DNA from: Ruminococcus flavefaciens
GTDB lineage: Bacteria > Bacillota > Clostridia > Oscillospirales > Ruminococcaceae
NCBI GenBank assembly: GCA_002371825.1
Contig: DFHF01000010.1
Span: 1-20,403, forward strand
DNA length: 20,403 bases
Direction: 5' to 3'
The first letter of the stretch is position 1. Each line of letters opens with the position of its first letter. The position numbers and the translations under genes are program-made. Of this stretch, positions 1-6,776 are shown one piece after another. Below the pieces are notes generated by a model. It did not search any database, was not told the DNA's origin, and was given only the letters and a program-made list of their open reading frames with translations.

Positions 1-35
1 GGTTTTCAAGATGCTGTTCGCTTGCCTCCCTCAGA
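1..35 (-). promoter_or_regulatory. Probable rRNA-operon leader with boxA-like motif
   Basis: Read leftward, this stretch follows three strong tandem promoters and ends at the window edge with GCATCTTGAAAAC, which resembles the boxA antitermination motif (TTCTTTGAAAAC type) found in Firmicutes rRNA leaders. No structural RNA lies inside the window, so the rRNA identity is inferred from promoter strength, tandem arrangement and this motif. A leader for another highly expressed RNA is the alternative. Confidence 0.42.
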
Positions 36-47
36 GACAGCTTTAAT

Positions 48-76
48 ATTATATCACATTCATTTCAGTTTGTCAA
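48..76 (-). promoter_or_regulatory. Tandem promoter 1 (nearest the gene), leftward, sigma-A consensus
   Basis: On the minus strand TTGACA (71-76) and TATAAT (48-53) are separated by exactly 17 bases, and both hexamers are perfect. Upstream of the -35 lie three A6 tracts (81-86, 91-96, 102-107 as T-runs on the plus strand), spaced 10-11 bases, which is the arrangement expected of an UP element or intrinsic bend. The bases from the -10 through the start region (36-53) are identical to those of promoter 2 (130-147). Confidence 0.88.
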
Positions 77-141
77 GTACTTTTTTCAACTTTTTTCAAA
101 CTTTTTTCTGTGATTGCTTTCCCTTTCGGGACAGCTTTAAT

Positions 142-170
142 ATTATAGCACTTCTCTTTTCGTTTGTCAA
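142..170 (-). promoter_or_regulatory. Tandem promoter 2, leftward, sigma-A consensus
   Basis: Minus strand TTGACA (165-170) and TATAAT (142-147) with a 17-base spacer, both perfect. A-tracts (174-179 and 196-202) sit directly upstream. The start region is an exact 18-base copy of that of promoter 1, followed by a CCC-GAAA-GGG mini-hairpin. It reads into promoter 1 and out of the left edge. Confidence 0.87.
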
Positions 171-237
171 GCCTTTTTTCAAATTTCTTTGAAAATTTTT
201 TTCTGTCTCTCGGTCTCCCCCGTTCGACAGTAAATAT

Positions 238-266
238 ATTATACCATCACTTTCCAAATATGTCAA
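238..266 (-). promoter_or_regulatory. Tandem promoter 3 (distal), leftward, sigma-A consensus
   Basis: Minus strand TTGACA (261-266) and TATAAT (238-243) with a 17-base spacer, both perfect. It lies 96 bases upstream of promoter 2, close to the 94-base step between promoters 2 and 1, so the three form a roughly regular array. The start region keeps the CTGTC-like discriminator of the other two but is otherwise less similar. Confidence 0.85.
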
Positions 267-345
267 GTCAAATTTCCTCCAAAGTTTTCAACGCAAAATA
301 GGCACTTCTTACAAATGATTTGTCCTTCTATTTACAATTTATATA

Positions 346-374
346 TTGATTTTAACTCGTTTAACTGATATAAT
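346..374 (+). promoter_or_regulatory. Promoter of the diguanylate cyclase operon
   Basis: TTGATT (346-351) and TATAAT (369-374) are 17 bases apart, and a TG dinucleotide one base before the -10 makes it an extended -10 promoter. The expected start near 381 gives a leader of about 30 bases, and AAGGAG (401-406) sits 6 bases before the ATG at 413. It diverges from the leftward array at 48-266. Confidence 0.72.
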
Positions 375-412
375 ATTTTTAATAGGTAATTTTCTTTTAT
401 AAGGAGTTTAAA

Positions 413-1918
413 ATGGCTAAGCACGAATCATCGAGGCCGGAGTTAAAAAATATCAGCCGGCTCAAGAAATTAATGATCATCGGCTATGCCTTGATCATAA
501 TTGTTTCTGTAACCGTTGTTTCTATACTTGCTGTCCGTAAGACAGATGCTTTATTCAAAAACAAGGTTGCCTCTATGTCATCCTCACTCAATGTTCAGAT
601 GAAGCTTAATATGGACAGCTATCTCCAGAGAATGGAAACACTGGGTACCCTCGCTTTCGCCTCTGAAGAGGCTTATACCTACGATGCCGCTGACCCTGAT
701 AATGACGAATTTGAATCCCTCGCTACGGAAAAAGCTATATCTGATAAACTCTATAGTCTTTGTATTATGGAGAATTTCGTCGATTACGGTATCGTTTACC
801 GCAATAACCGTACCGTCGGAAAGATCTCAAACGGTACGACTTACCTTTTTGGTTCAGAGCTCTTTACCGATCTTAATTCAAAAATCACCCGCAGCCGTAC
901 TAATGACGGTTGGTTCACAGGCTATAAGGACGATTTTAAGCGCATTTACTATGTCAAAAAGATCCACGACAATGCTGTTCTGGTAATTTCTTTCTATGCC
1001 ACAGAGCTCGAAAATGTTTTTGATAACCCTGAAACTATGTCCGATATGGATATAAGACTTACGGACAGCAGTTACAATATTATCTATTCGTCCGTAAAAA
1101 ACGAGGTCGGTACCAAGCTCCCGGATGAGATCGGTGAGCACGTTACAAAACATGGCTCCGCTACATCTATGGATAATGACTACCTTGTGACCCTCAATTC
1201 CTGCGGCGACGACTGGTACGTCATCTGCTCCATTCCTACAAAGATCATACTAAGAGAGACAAAAGAGATGCAGTACTATATTCTTATGATAGCTGTGCTT
1301 GCTGCACTTCTTGCTATCCTTATAGGTATACTGCTCTCCATCAGGCTAACTGAACCGGTCAAAAAGTCCTTCTCATACCTCGATATCAAATCTCAGATGG
1401 ATCAGCTCACCGGTATCCTTAACAAAAATGCCTTCGAGGAGTATACAAAGAAGAGACTGGATTCTTCTCTCCCCATTGAGGCAAATGCCATGATTCTTGT
1501 GGATCTGGACAACTTCAAGGGTGTGAACGATACCTTCGGACACGCTGTCGGAGATCAGGTTCTTGCAAAGATAGGAAGTATCCTGCGAGGAACTTTCTCT
1601 TCCGAGGACTTCATCGGCCGTATAGGCGGAGATGAATTCTGTGCCTATGTCCATAATATACCGGCTGATGTTGATTTCAGAGACTACATCATTTCTAAAT
1701 GCGAAGAGATCTGCGGTGCCTTCAGAAATAATTACATAGGCCGGGACGGTAAATACAAAGTATCCGGAAGTATCGGTATCGCTGTCTTCCCGGACAACGG
1801 TACATCCTTCGATGAGCTTTATAAGGCCTCGGATGCCGCTCTTTACTACTCAAAGAAGCACGGCAAGGATACATATACTTTCTATGATATTTCTATGGAC
1901 GGGGAGGCGGATAAATAG
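413..1918 (+). CDS. Membrane sensor diguanylate cyclase (GGDEF)
   Basis: Predicted to make c-di-GMP from two GTP in response to an extracytoplasmic signal. The 501-residue protein has a short basic N-terminus, a membrane segment at about 20-41, an external sensor region of about 240 residues (45-285, probably a Cache-type fold, not confirmed), a second membrane segment at 286-310, and a C-terminal GGDEF domain from about 328. The active-site GGDEF (405-409) is intact, as are the upstream DLDNFK (364-369) and ND (372-373). The product-inhibition I-site (RxxD, five residues before the GGDEF) reads SSED: the Asp is present but the Arg is Ser396, so canonical feedback inhibition is probably lost. 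There is no EAL domain. The stop codon overlaps the GTG start of the next gene by one base (TAGTG), implying translational coupling to a solute-binding lipoprotein. Confidence 0.93.
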   Translation: MAKHESSRPELKNISRLKKLMIIGYALIIIVSVTVVSILAVRKTDALFKNKVASMSSSLNVQMKLNMDSYLQRMETLGTLAFASEEAYTYDAADPDNDEFESLATEKAISDKLYSLCIMENFVDYGIVYRNNRTVGKISNGTTYLFGSELFTDLNSKITRSRTNDGWFTGYKDDFKRIYYVKKIHDNAVLVISFYATELENVFDNPETMSDMDIRLTDSSYNIIYSSVKNEVGTKLPDEIGEHVTKHGSATSMDNDYLVTLNSCGDDWYVICSIPTKIILRETKEMQYYILMIAVLAALLAILIGILLSIRLTEPVKKSFSYLDIKSQMDQLTGILNKNAFEEYTKKRLDSSLPIEANAMILVDLDNFKGVNDTFGHAVGDQVLAKIGSILRGTFSSEDFIGRIGGDEFCAYVHNIPADVDFRDYIISKCEEICGAFRNNYIGRDGKYKVSGSIGIAVFPDNGTSFDELYKASDAALYYSKKHGKDTYTFYDISMDGEADK

Positions 1919-3204
1919 TGAAGCTAAAAAAAATAGTATCACTTATCACCGTTTCTGCGGCAATGGTGAGCGGAGTTTCATGCTCGGACAAGGCTGAGGT
2001 AACTCCCAAAAAACAACAAACAGTTGTTACCCTTTCATGGTGGGGCAACGATACAAGAAATGATTATACCATTAATGCTATGGATATTTTCGAGGAGCTC
2101 CACCCGGATATCAAGGTCAAATGCAGCTATTCGGAATGGTCAGGCTATGAGGCAAGAAGCCGTGTTCAGATGATATCCGATACAGAGGCAGATGTCATGC
2201 AGATAAATGTGGGCTGGCTGTCTCAGTATTCTCCCGACGGGAAGGGATATTATGATCTCGAAAAGCTTACCGATATAATAGATCTTTCCAATTTCTCAGA
2301 GGAACTGCTGAATTACGGCAGGGTCAACGGTGTACTGAATGGTATCCCCATTGCTATGAATGCGGAAACAGTGTATATCAATAAGACGATATATGAGAAA
2401 TACGGGCTCGATGTTCCCGAGACCTGGGACGACCTGTTCGATGCCGCTGAAGCAATGAGAAATGACGGTATCTATCCCATGTCAGCCGGCTCAAAGGCTA
2501 TGTGGATGACCGCTGCTGCATATGCAGAACAGGTAAGCGGAAAAAGCTTCCTCAACAGCGACGGCTCCCTCGGTTTTTCCGCTGAGGAGTTCAGGATAAT
2601 GATAGAGATATACAAGCGTATGGTCGATAAAAAGGTCATCCCCATTGTTGAATTCTATGACAAGCTCAACATAACAGACGGCACCTATGCAGGAACTATT
2701 GCCTGGGTGAGCGATGCCGTGAATTACTGCGGGAAGGCTATAGAAAACGGCTATGAGATAATCCCAGCAGAATATCTCAGCGACGGAAAAACAGCCGTAG
2801 GTACAGGCTGGTATGCAAAGCCTGCCTCACTGTACTCCATAAGCAAAAATACAGAACATCCGGAAGAGGCTGCTGCTCTCATAGACTTCATGCTCAACAG
2901 CCGGGAAATGGCTCTGCTTCAGGGTGTGGAAAAAGGCATTCCCCTGAGTACCTCTGCAAGAGAAGTTCTCGACGAGGAGAAAATGCTCACAGGAATACAA
3001 TATGAAGCATCCCTTATCATGGAAAATAATCCTGTTCTCCGTCATATGGAGCCTTTTATGGAGAATTCCGCTGTGATCGACGCTTATATCGAGCAGTCAG
3101 ACCTTGTTATATACGGCAAAGCTTCCGCTGAAGAAGCCTCTCAGGAGCTGTTCAGGATAGTCAATAATACACTCAGTCAGCAAAGGGCAAAGACTTCAAA
3201 ATAG
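1918..3204 (+). CDS. Extracellular solute-binding lipoprotein (ABC sugar-binding family 1), no transporter partner
   Basis: A 428-residue protein of the family 1 extracellular solute-binding type, usually the sugar receptor of an ABC importer. A basic start (MKLKK), a hydrophobic stretch and Cys22 in the context GVSC form a lipoprotein signal peptide; Gly at -3 is a weak match to the usual Leu/Val. The mature part begins with a family-typical motif (LSWWGND) and continues with segments such as AMNAETVYINKTIYEK and ETWDDLFDA that match the family. The start is GTG, overlapping the cyclase stop by one base, with GGGGAGG (1901-1907) 10 bases upstream. No permease or ATPase gene adjoins it. With the cyclase sensor exposed on the same membrane face, a role as ligand receptor for the cyclase is plausible, but that is inference. 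It could also serve a remote permease. Confidence 0.88.
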   Translation: MKLKKIVSLITVSAAMVSGVSCSDKAEVTPKKQQTVVTLSWWGNDTRNDYTINAMDIFEELHPDIKVKCSYSEWSGYEARSRVQMISDTEADVMQINVGWLSQYSPDGKGYYDLEKLTDIIDLSNFSEELLNYGRVNGVLNGIPIAMNAETVYINKTIYEKYGLDVPETWDDLFDAAEAMRNDGIYPMSAGSKAMWMTAAAYAEQVSGKSFLNSDGSLGFSAEEFRIMIEIYKRMVDKKVIPIVEFYDKLNITDGTYAGTIAWVSDAVNYCGKAIENGYEIIPAEYLSDGKTAVGTGWYAKPASLYSISKNTEHPEEAAALIDFMLNSREMALLQGVEKGIPLSTSAREVLDEEKMLTGIQYEASLIMENNPVLRHMEPFMENSAVIDAYIEQSDLVIYGKASAEEASQELFRIVNNTLSQQRAKTSK

Positions 3205-3244
3205 CTTTATAAAAACACATCATCATTTTCAGGAGGTTCTGTTT

Positions 3245-3793
3245 ATGGATTTTGACAGGCTTGAACGCAATATTTGTGACAACATACTTGAGGCGCAGCT
3301 TAAACTTGGCTATGACGGCCGTCCCCTCAGCCTGAATTACACCCTCAGCTCACTCTGTCATCTGCTGGGGAAAAATATGTCTGCTGAGGATATGCAGTAT
3401 GCCCTCTTTCAATTCGCTCTTTGTACTGAGCCTGCTCTCGGAGAGCTCTCCTTCAGGAAAACAGATACCGGCTATTGTATAACCATACCATCTGAGGGAA
3501 CTTCATTCGTTAATGAGTACTATGACAAACGTGGATTTATAGGCGAATTTATCAATAAAATACGCTCTCACTGTTCATCAGCAGAAGAGGTTATTGATAT
3601 ATTCCGAAAATACTCTGACAGCGTATCAGTTGAAGAGATAGACAGCGATGAATTCCAGTATCTTGTCAGATTCACTGACGGTATCCCGGATGAATACTTT
3701 TACTGTATCTCAGCTGAGGAGGAGATCGACGGAAGCATCCATGTCACCTACCACCGCTTCATCCGGGAGGATTACGAGGAGCTCGGCTTCTGA
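3245..3793 (+). CDS. Uncharacterised cytosolic protein, resembles DUF3877
   Basis: A 182-residue acidic protein with no signal peptide or membrane segment. The N-terminal pattern (LERNICDNILEAQLKLGY, then LNYTLSSLCHLLG) recalls the Clostridia family DUF3877, recognised from memory; function is unknown. AGGAGG (3231-3236) lies 8 bases before the ATG. It starts 40 bases after the solute-binding protein gene with no terminator between, so it probably belongs to the same transcript. A strong hairpin follows its stop. The length looks complete. Nothing in the sequence indicates an enzyme active site. Confidence 0.75.
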   Translation: MDFDRLERNICDNILEAQLKLGYDGRPLSLNYTLSSLCHLLGKNMSAEDMQYALFQFALCTEPALGELSFRKTDTGYCITIPSEGTSFVNEYYDKRGFIGEFINKIRSHCSSAEEVIDIFRKYSDSVSVEEIDSDEFQYLVRFTDGIPDEYFYCISAEEEIDGSIHVTYHRFIREDYEELGF

Positions 3794-3819
3794 CCAGCTT
3801 CGGATAGTACGATAATAAT

Positions 3820-3860
3820 ACGGCGCACATCAGGATAATCCCTTTGTGCGCCGTTTTCTT
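3820..3860. terminator. Bidirectional terminator between convergent genes
   Basis: A 10-bp GC-rich perfect stem (3820-3829 pairing with 3845-3854) with a 15-base loop is followed by a T-rich tail on the plus strand (TTTTCTTATTTCTT). It ends the cyclase operon. On the minus strand it sits directly after the K+ channel stop but has only a weak T-rich tail, so it is probably less efficient in that direction. Confidence 0.82.
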
Positions 3861-4836
3861 ATTTCTTAACAAGCTTATCGGTCCGGACTATGAGTATATC
3901 CCCTGTTTTCAGTATCACATCACCGGTTGCAACTATCGTAAGCTCATCACGCAGCAGCATATATACCCTTGTTTCATGCTCTGCTTCTATCTCCTGAATT
4001 GTCATCCCCTCAAGGCCGCTTCCCGGAGTCACCATTATCTCCCCCAGCTCTTTAACGTCATTGAAGGTGATATCAGCATTCTTCTTTTTTGTATACTGCT
4101 CAACGAATCCGGCACTTATGATACCTGTGGGGATAGCAACGACTCCGACCCCAAGAAAAGCTGTAAGTATGCCCATTATCTTGCCTGCAACTGTGACCGG
4201 ATAAATATCTCCATAGCCAACTGTCAGAAGTGCGGAAACGCTCCACCATATACCGGAAAAAGCGTTCTGGTATACATCCGGCTGCACCTCATGCTCAGCG
4301 CCGTACATACCTATAGAGGAGGCCAGCATGAGTGTGAAGATTATGAACACAGATGAAGCTATCTGATTGCGTTTTTCAAGAAGTACATTGGTTATGATAT
4401 TGAATGAGTCATACTGTGCATTCACCCTGAAAAGCCTGAATATCCTGACTACTCTCAGCATACGGAAAACAATGAATCCGTCAAGGAAAAAGAATGGGAG
4501 TATTGTCAGCAGATCTACGATCCCGTCAAAGGAAAACAAGAACCTGAGCGCTGCCTTTCCTCCTCCGGAATCAGGATAAAGACAGTCCGATGTCCATATT
4601 CTCAGGATATACTCAATTATGAAAATACCTATCGTTATGGCCTCAATTATACCGAAGGCCGTATAAAACGGCGCCAGCTCATCGAAGGTATCGAGAAATG
4701 CTATGAGTATATTAACGATGATGACCGCTACTATAAAAAGATCGAATGCTCTGCTTGGAACATCGCCCTTGTTACCGATCTGGATTATATCAAAGATCCG
4801 TTTTTTCAGTGCAGGATCCGAATTTCTTTTTTCCAT
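3859..4836 (-). CDS. Voltage-gated K+ channel (Kv-like, 6 TM) with RCK/TrkA-C-like tail
   Basis: A 325-residue ion channel subunit, expected to form a K+-selective tetramer in the cytoplasmic membrane. S1-S6 occupy about residues 32-245. S4 carries Arg at every third position (125, 128, 131, 134, 137), the classic voltage sensor. The pore has the K+ filter TVGYGD (205-210), followed by S6 with a PTG hinge-like motif (236-238). The C-terminus (about 262-325) resembles the second half of an RCK/TrkA-C ligand-binding domain without the Rossmann half. The frame is open up to 4905, but the start at 4836 is chosen because GGAGGT lies 9 bases upstream of it and the promoter's -10 at 4877-4882 falls inside the longer version. 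It is transcribed alone. Confidence 0.92.
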   Translation of the reverse strand: MEKRNSDPALKKRIFDIIQIGNKGDVPSRAFDLFIVAVIIVNILIAFLDTFDELAPFYTAFGIIEAITIGIFIIEYILRIWTSDCLYPDSGGGKAALRFLFSFDGIVDLLTILPFFFLDGFIVFRMLRVVRIFRLFRVNAQYDSFNIITNVLLEKRNQIASSVFIIFTLMLASSIGMYGAEHEVQPDVYQNAFSGIWWSVSALLTVGYGDIYPVTVAGKIMGILTAFLGVGVVAIPTGIISAGFVEQYTKKKNADITFNDVKELGEIMVTPGSGLEGMTIQEIEAEHETRVYMLLRDELTIVATGDVILKTGDILIVRTDKLVKK

Positions 4837-4876
4837 CTGCCGCTTACCTCCGTCCTGTAAAAATGATCTTTCAATT

Positions 4877-4905
4877 ATTATATCACACAAAAAACCAGTT
4901 TGCAA
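4877..4905 (-). promoter_or_regulatory. Promoter of the K+ channel gene
   Basis: Minus strand TTGCAA (4900-4905) and a perfect TATAAT (4877-4882), 17 bases apart, with an extended TGA before the -10. The predicted start near 4870 leaves a leader of about 35 bases to the ATG at 4836. The -35 begins three bases downstream of the preceding operon's terminator T-run. Confidence 0.75.
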
Positions 4906-4907
4906 GC

Positions 4908-4933
4908 AAAAAGGACTGCCGGAGCAGTCCTTT
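4908..4933 (-). terminator. Intrinsic terminator of the ABC exporter operon
   Basis: Read on the minus strand, a perfect 10-bp stem (4924-4933 with 4910-4919) and a 4-base loop are followed by five T (4908-4912). It starts 4 bases after the stop of the downstream exporter gene. Confidence 0.88.
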
Positions 4934-4937
4934 AAAA

Positions 4938-6776
4938 TTATGCAGTCTCAAACTGCGAGTTATAGAGCTGAGCATAGAAACCTTTCTTCTCGATAAGAGT
5001 ATCATGGTCACCCTGCTCAACGATATCTCCGTCACGCATAACGAGTATCATATCTGCATTGCGGATAGTGGATAGTCTGTGGGCGATAATGAAGCTGGTC
5101 CTTCCGGACATAAGTCTGTCCATAGCGCCCTGAATAAGCGACTCTGTACGGGTATCTACCGATGACGTTGCTTCGTCCAGTATCATTATCTTTGAATCAG
5201 CAAGTATAGCTCTTGCAATAGTAAGAAGCTGTTTCTGTCCCTGTGATACATTGCTTGCATCCTCATTGAGCACCATATTGTATCCGTTTGGAAGAGACAT
5301 TATGAAGTGGTGAGCATGAGCTGCCTTTGCCGCAGCAATGACCTCTTCATCAGTTGCATCAAGCCGTCCGTAGCGGATATTATCCATAATCGTACCGTTG
5401 AACAGCCATGTATCCTGGAGCACCATTCCGAAGCTCTCACGAAGCTCTCTCCTCGGCACCTTTCTGATATCCACTCCGTCTATGGAAATGCTTCCGCTGT
5501 TGACATCGTAGAATCTCATGAGCAGCTTGACCATAGTTGTCTTTCCGGCACCTGTAGGTCCGACAATGGCTATCTTCTGGCCCGACTTGACCTCCGCACT
5601 GAAATCTCCGATAATTATCTTTTCAGGATCGTATCCGAAGCTTACATGTGAGAAGGAAACGTCTCCTCTTACATTTTTAAGACTTACAGCATCAGCAGGT
5701 ACCTGCTCTTCCTCCTCTTCGTCAAGGAATTCAAATACTCTCTCTGCTGCAGCAGCCATTGACTGCACCTGGTTTATTACCTGTGCGACCTGTGAAATGG
5801 GCTGTGTAAAGTTCTTGACATACTGAATGAATGCCTGTATATCACCTATTCCAATGACTCCTCTTATAGCAAGAAGGCCTCCTGATATAGCAACTCCGGC
5901 ATAGCCGAGGTTTCCGACGAACATCATTATGGGCATCATTATTCCTGAGAGGAACTGAGATTTCCATGCTGATTTATAAAGTATATCATTTGTACGGCAG
6001 AATTCTTCTACTGTTTCATCCTCTTTATTGAAGGCCTGTATAACCGTGTGTCCGCCGTAGCTCTCCTCGACCTGACCATTGATATGGCCGAGGTACTCCT
6101 GCTGGGTGCGGAAGTGTCTCTGGGACTTCTTTATTACAAATGACATAAGAAATGCAGATATAGGAAGCACTACCAGAGATATAAGGGTCATCAGCGGCGA
6201 GATGGAAAGCATCATTACAAGTGTACCGATAAGTGTTGCCACTGATGTAATGATCTGGGTGATGCTCTGGTTGAGAGTCATTCCCATAGTATCTACGTCA
6301 TTAGTAATGCGTGAGAGCACCTCACCGTAGGTACGGCTCTCAAAGTACTTCATAGGCATACGGCCTATCTTTTCGGAGATATCCTTTCTCAGTCTGAAGC
6401 ATATCTTCTGTGAGATACCGGCCATTATCCAGCCCTGTACCAGGCTGACAACGCAGCTGAAAATATACAGTCCGAGAGTGAACAGAAGTATCTTTCCGAT
6501 ATAACCGAAATCGATACCGCCTGTGCCTGCTATCTTTCTCGCAAGGCCTTCAAACAGAGCGTTTGTAGCCTTCGCCATTATCTTAGGACCTGCAACCGAG
6601 AACACTGTAGCAACAGCAGCAAGCACCATTACTATCAGTATCGGTATCTTATAGGCACCGATATAATCGAGCAGCTTTTTAAGGGTCCCCTTAAAATTCT
6701 TAGGCTTCTCTCCGGGAGCAAATCTTCCGCCGACAGGAGGTCCCTTTCTCTGAGGAACTCTATTCTCTTCACTCAT
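4938..6776 (-). CDS. ABC exporter half-transporter B (consensus Walker B, degenerate signature)
   Basis: A 612-residue fused membrane and ATPase subunit of a type IV (ABCB-like) multidrug or lipid exporter. Six membrane helices span about 42-345. The nucleotide-binding domain has Walker A GPTGAGKTT (406-414), an atypical signature VSQGQ (510-514, normally LSGGQ), Walker B IMILDE (530-535) with catalytic Glu535, and switch His566. Its own ATP site residues are intact, while its signature, which completes the partner's site, is degenerate. That matches the other half's defects and marks an asymmetric heterodimer. The start at 6776 is preferred: AGGAGGT (6784-6790) lies 7 bases upstream, and a GTG at 6785 would lie inside that site. 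It overlaps the upstream gene by 8 bases (ATGAGTGA), so the two are coupled. The substrate is unknown. Confidence 0.93.
   Translation of the reverse strand: MSEENRVPQRKGPPVGGRFAPGEKPKNFKGTLKKLLDYIGAYKIPILIVMVLAAVATVFSVAGPKIMAKATNALFEGLARKIAGTGGIDFGYIGKILLFTLGLYIFSCVVSLVQGWIMAGISQKICFRLRKDISEKIGRMPMKYFESRTYGEVLSRITNDVDTMGMTLNQSITQIITSVATLIGTLVMMLSISPLMTLISLVVLPISAFLMSFVIKKSQRHFRTQQEYLGHINGQVEESYGGHTVIQAFNKEDETVEEFCRTNDILYKSAWKSQFLSGIMMPIMMFVGNLGYAGVAISGGLLAIRGVIGIGDIQAFIQYVKNFTQPISQVAQVINQVQSMAAAAERVFEFLDEEEEEQVPADAVSLKNVRGDVSFSHVSFGYDPEKIIIGDFSAEVKSGQKIAIVGPTGAGKTTMVKLLMRFYDVNSGSISIDGVDIRKVPRRELRESFGMVLQDTWLFNGTIMDNIRYGRLDATDEEVIAAAKAAHAHHFIMSLPNGYNMVLNEDASNVSQGQKQLLTIARAILADSKIMILDEATSSVDTRTESLIQGAMDRLMSGRTSFIIAHRLSTIRNADMILVMRDGDIVEQGDHDTLIEKKGFYAQLYNSQFETA

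Noticed and set aside
4837..4905. N-terminal extension of the K+ channel frame (23 extra residues)
   Set aside because: The extension covers the promoter -10 and -35, and the ATG at 4836 has a well-placed GGAGGT.
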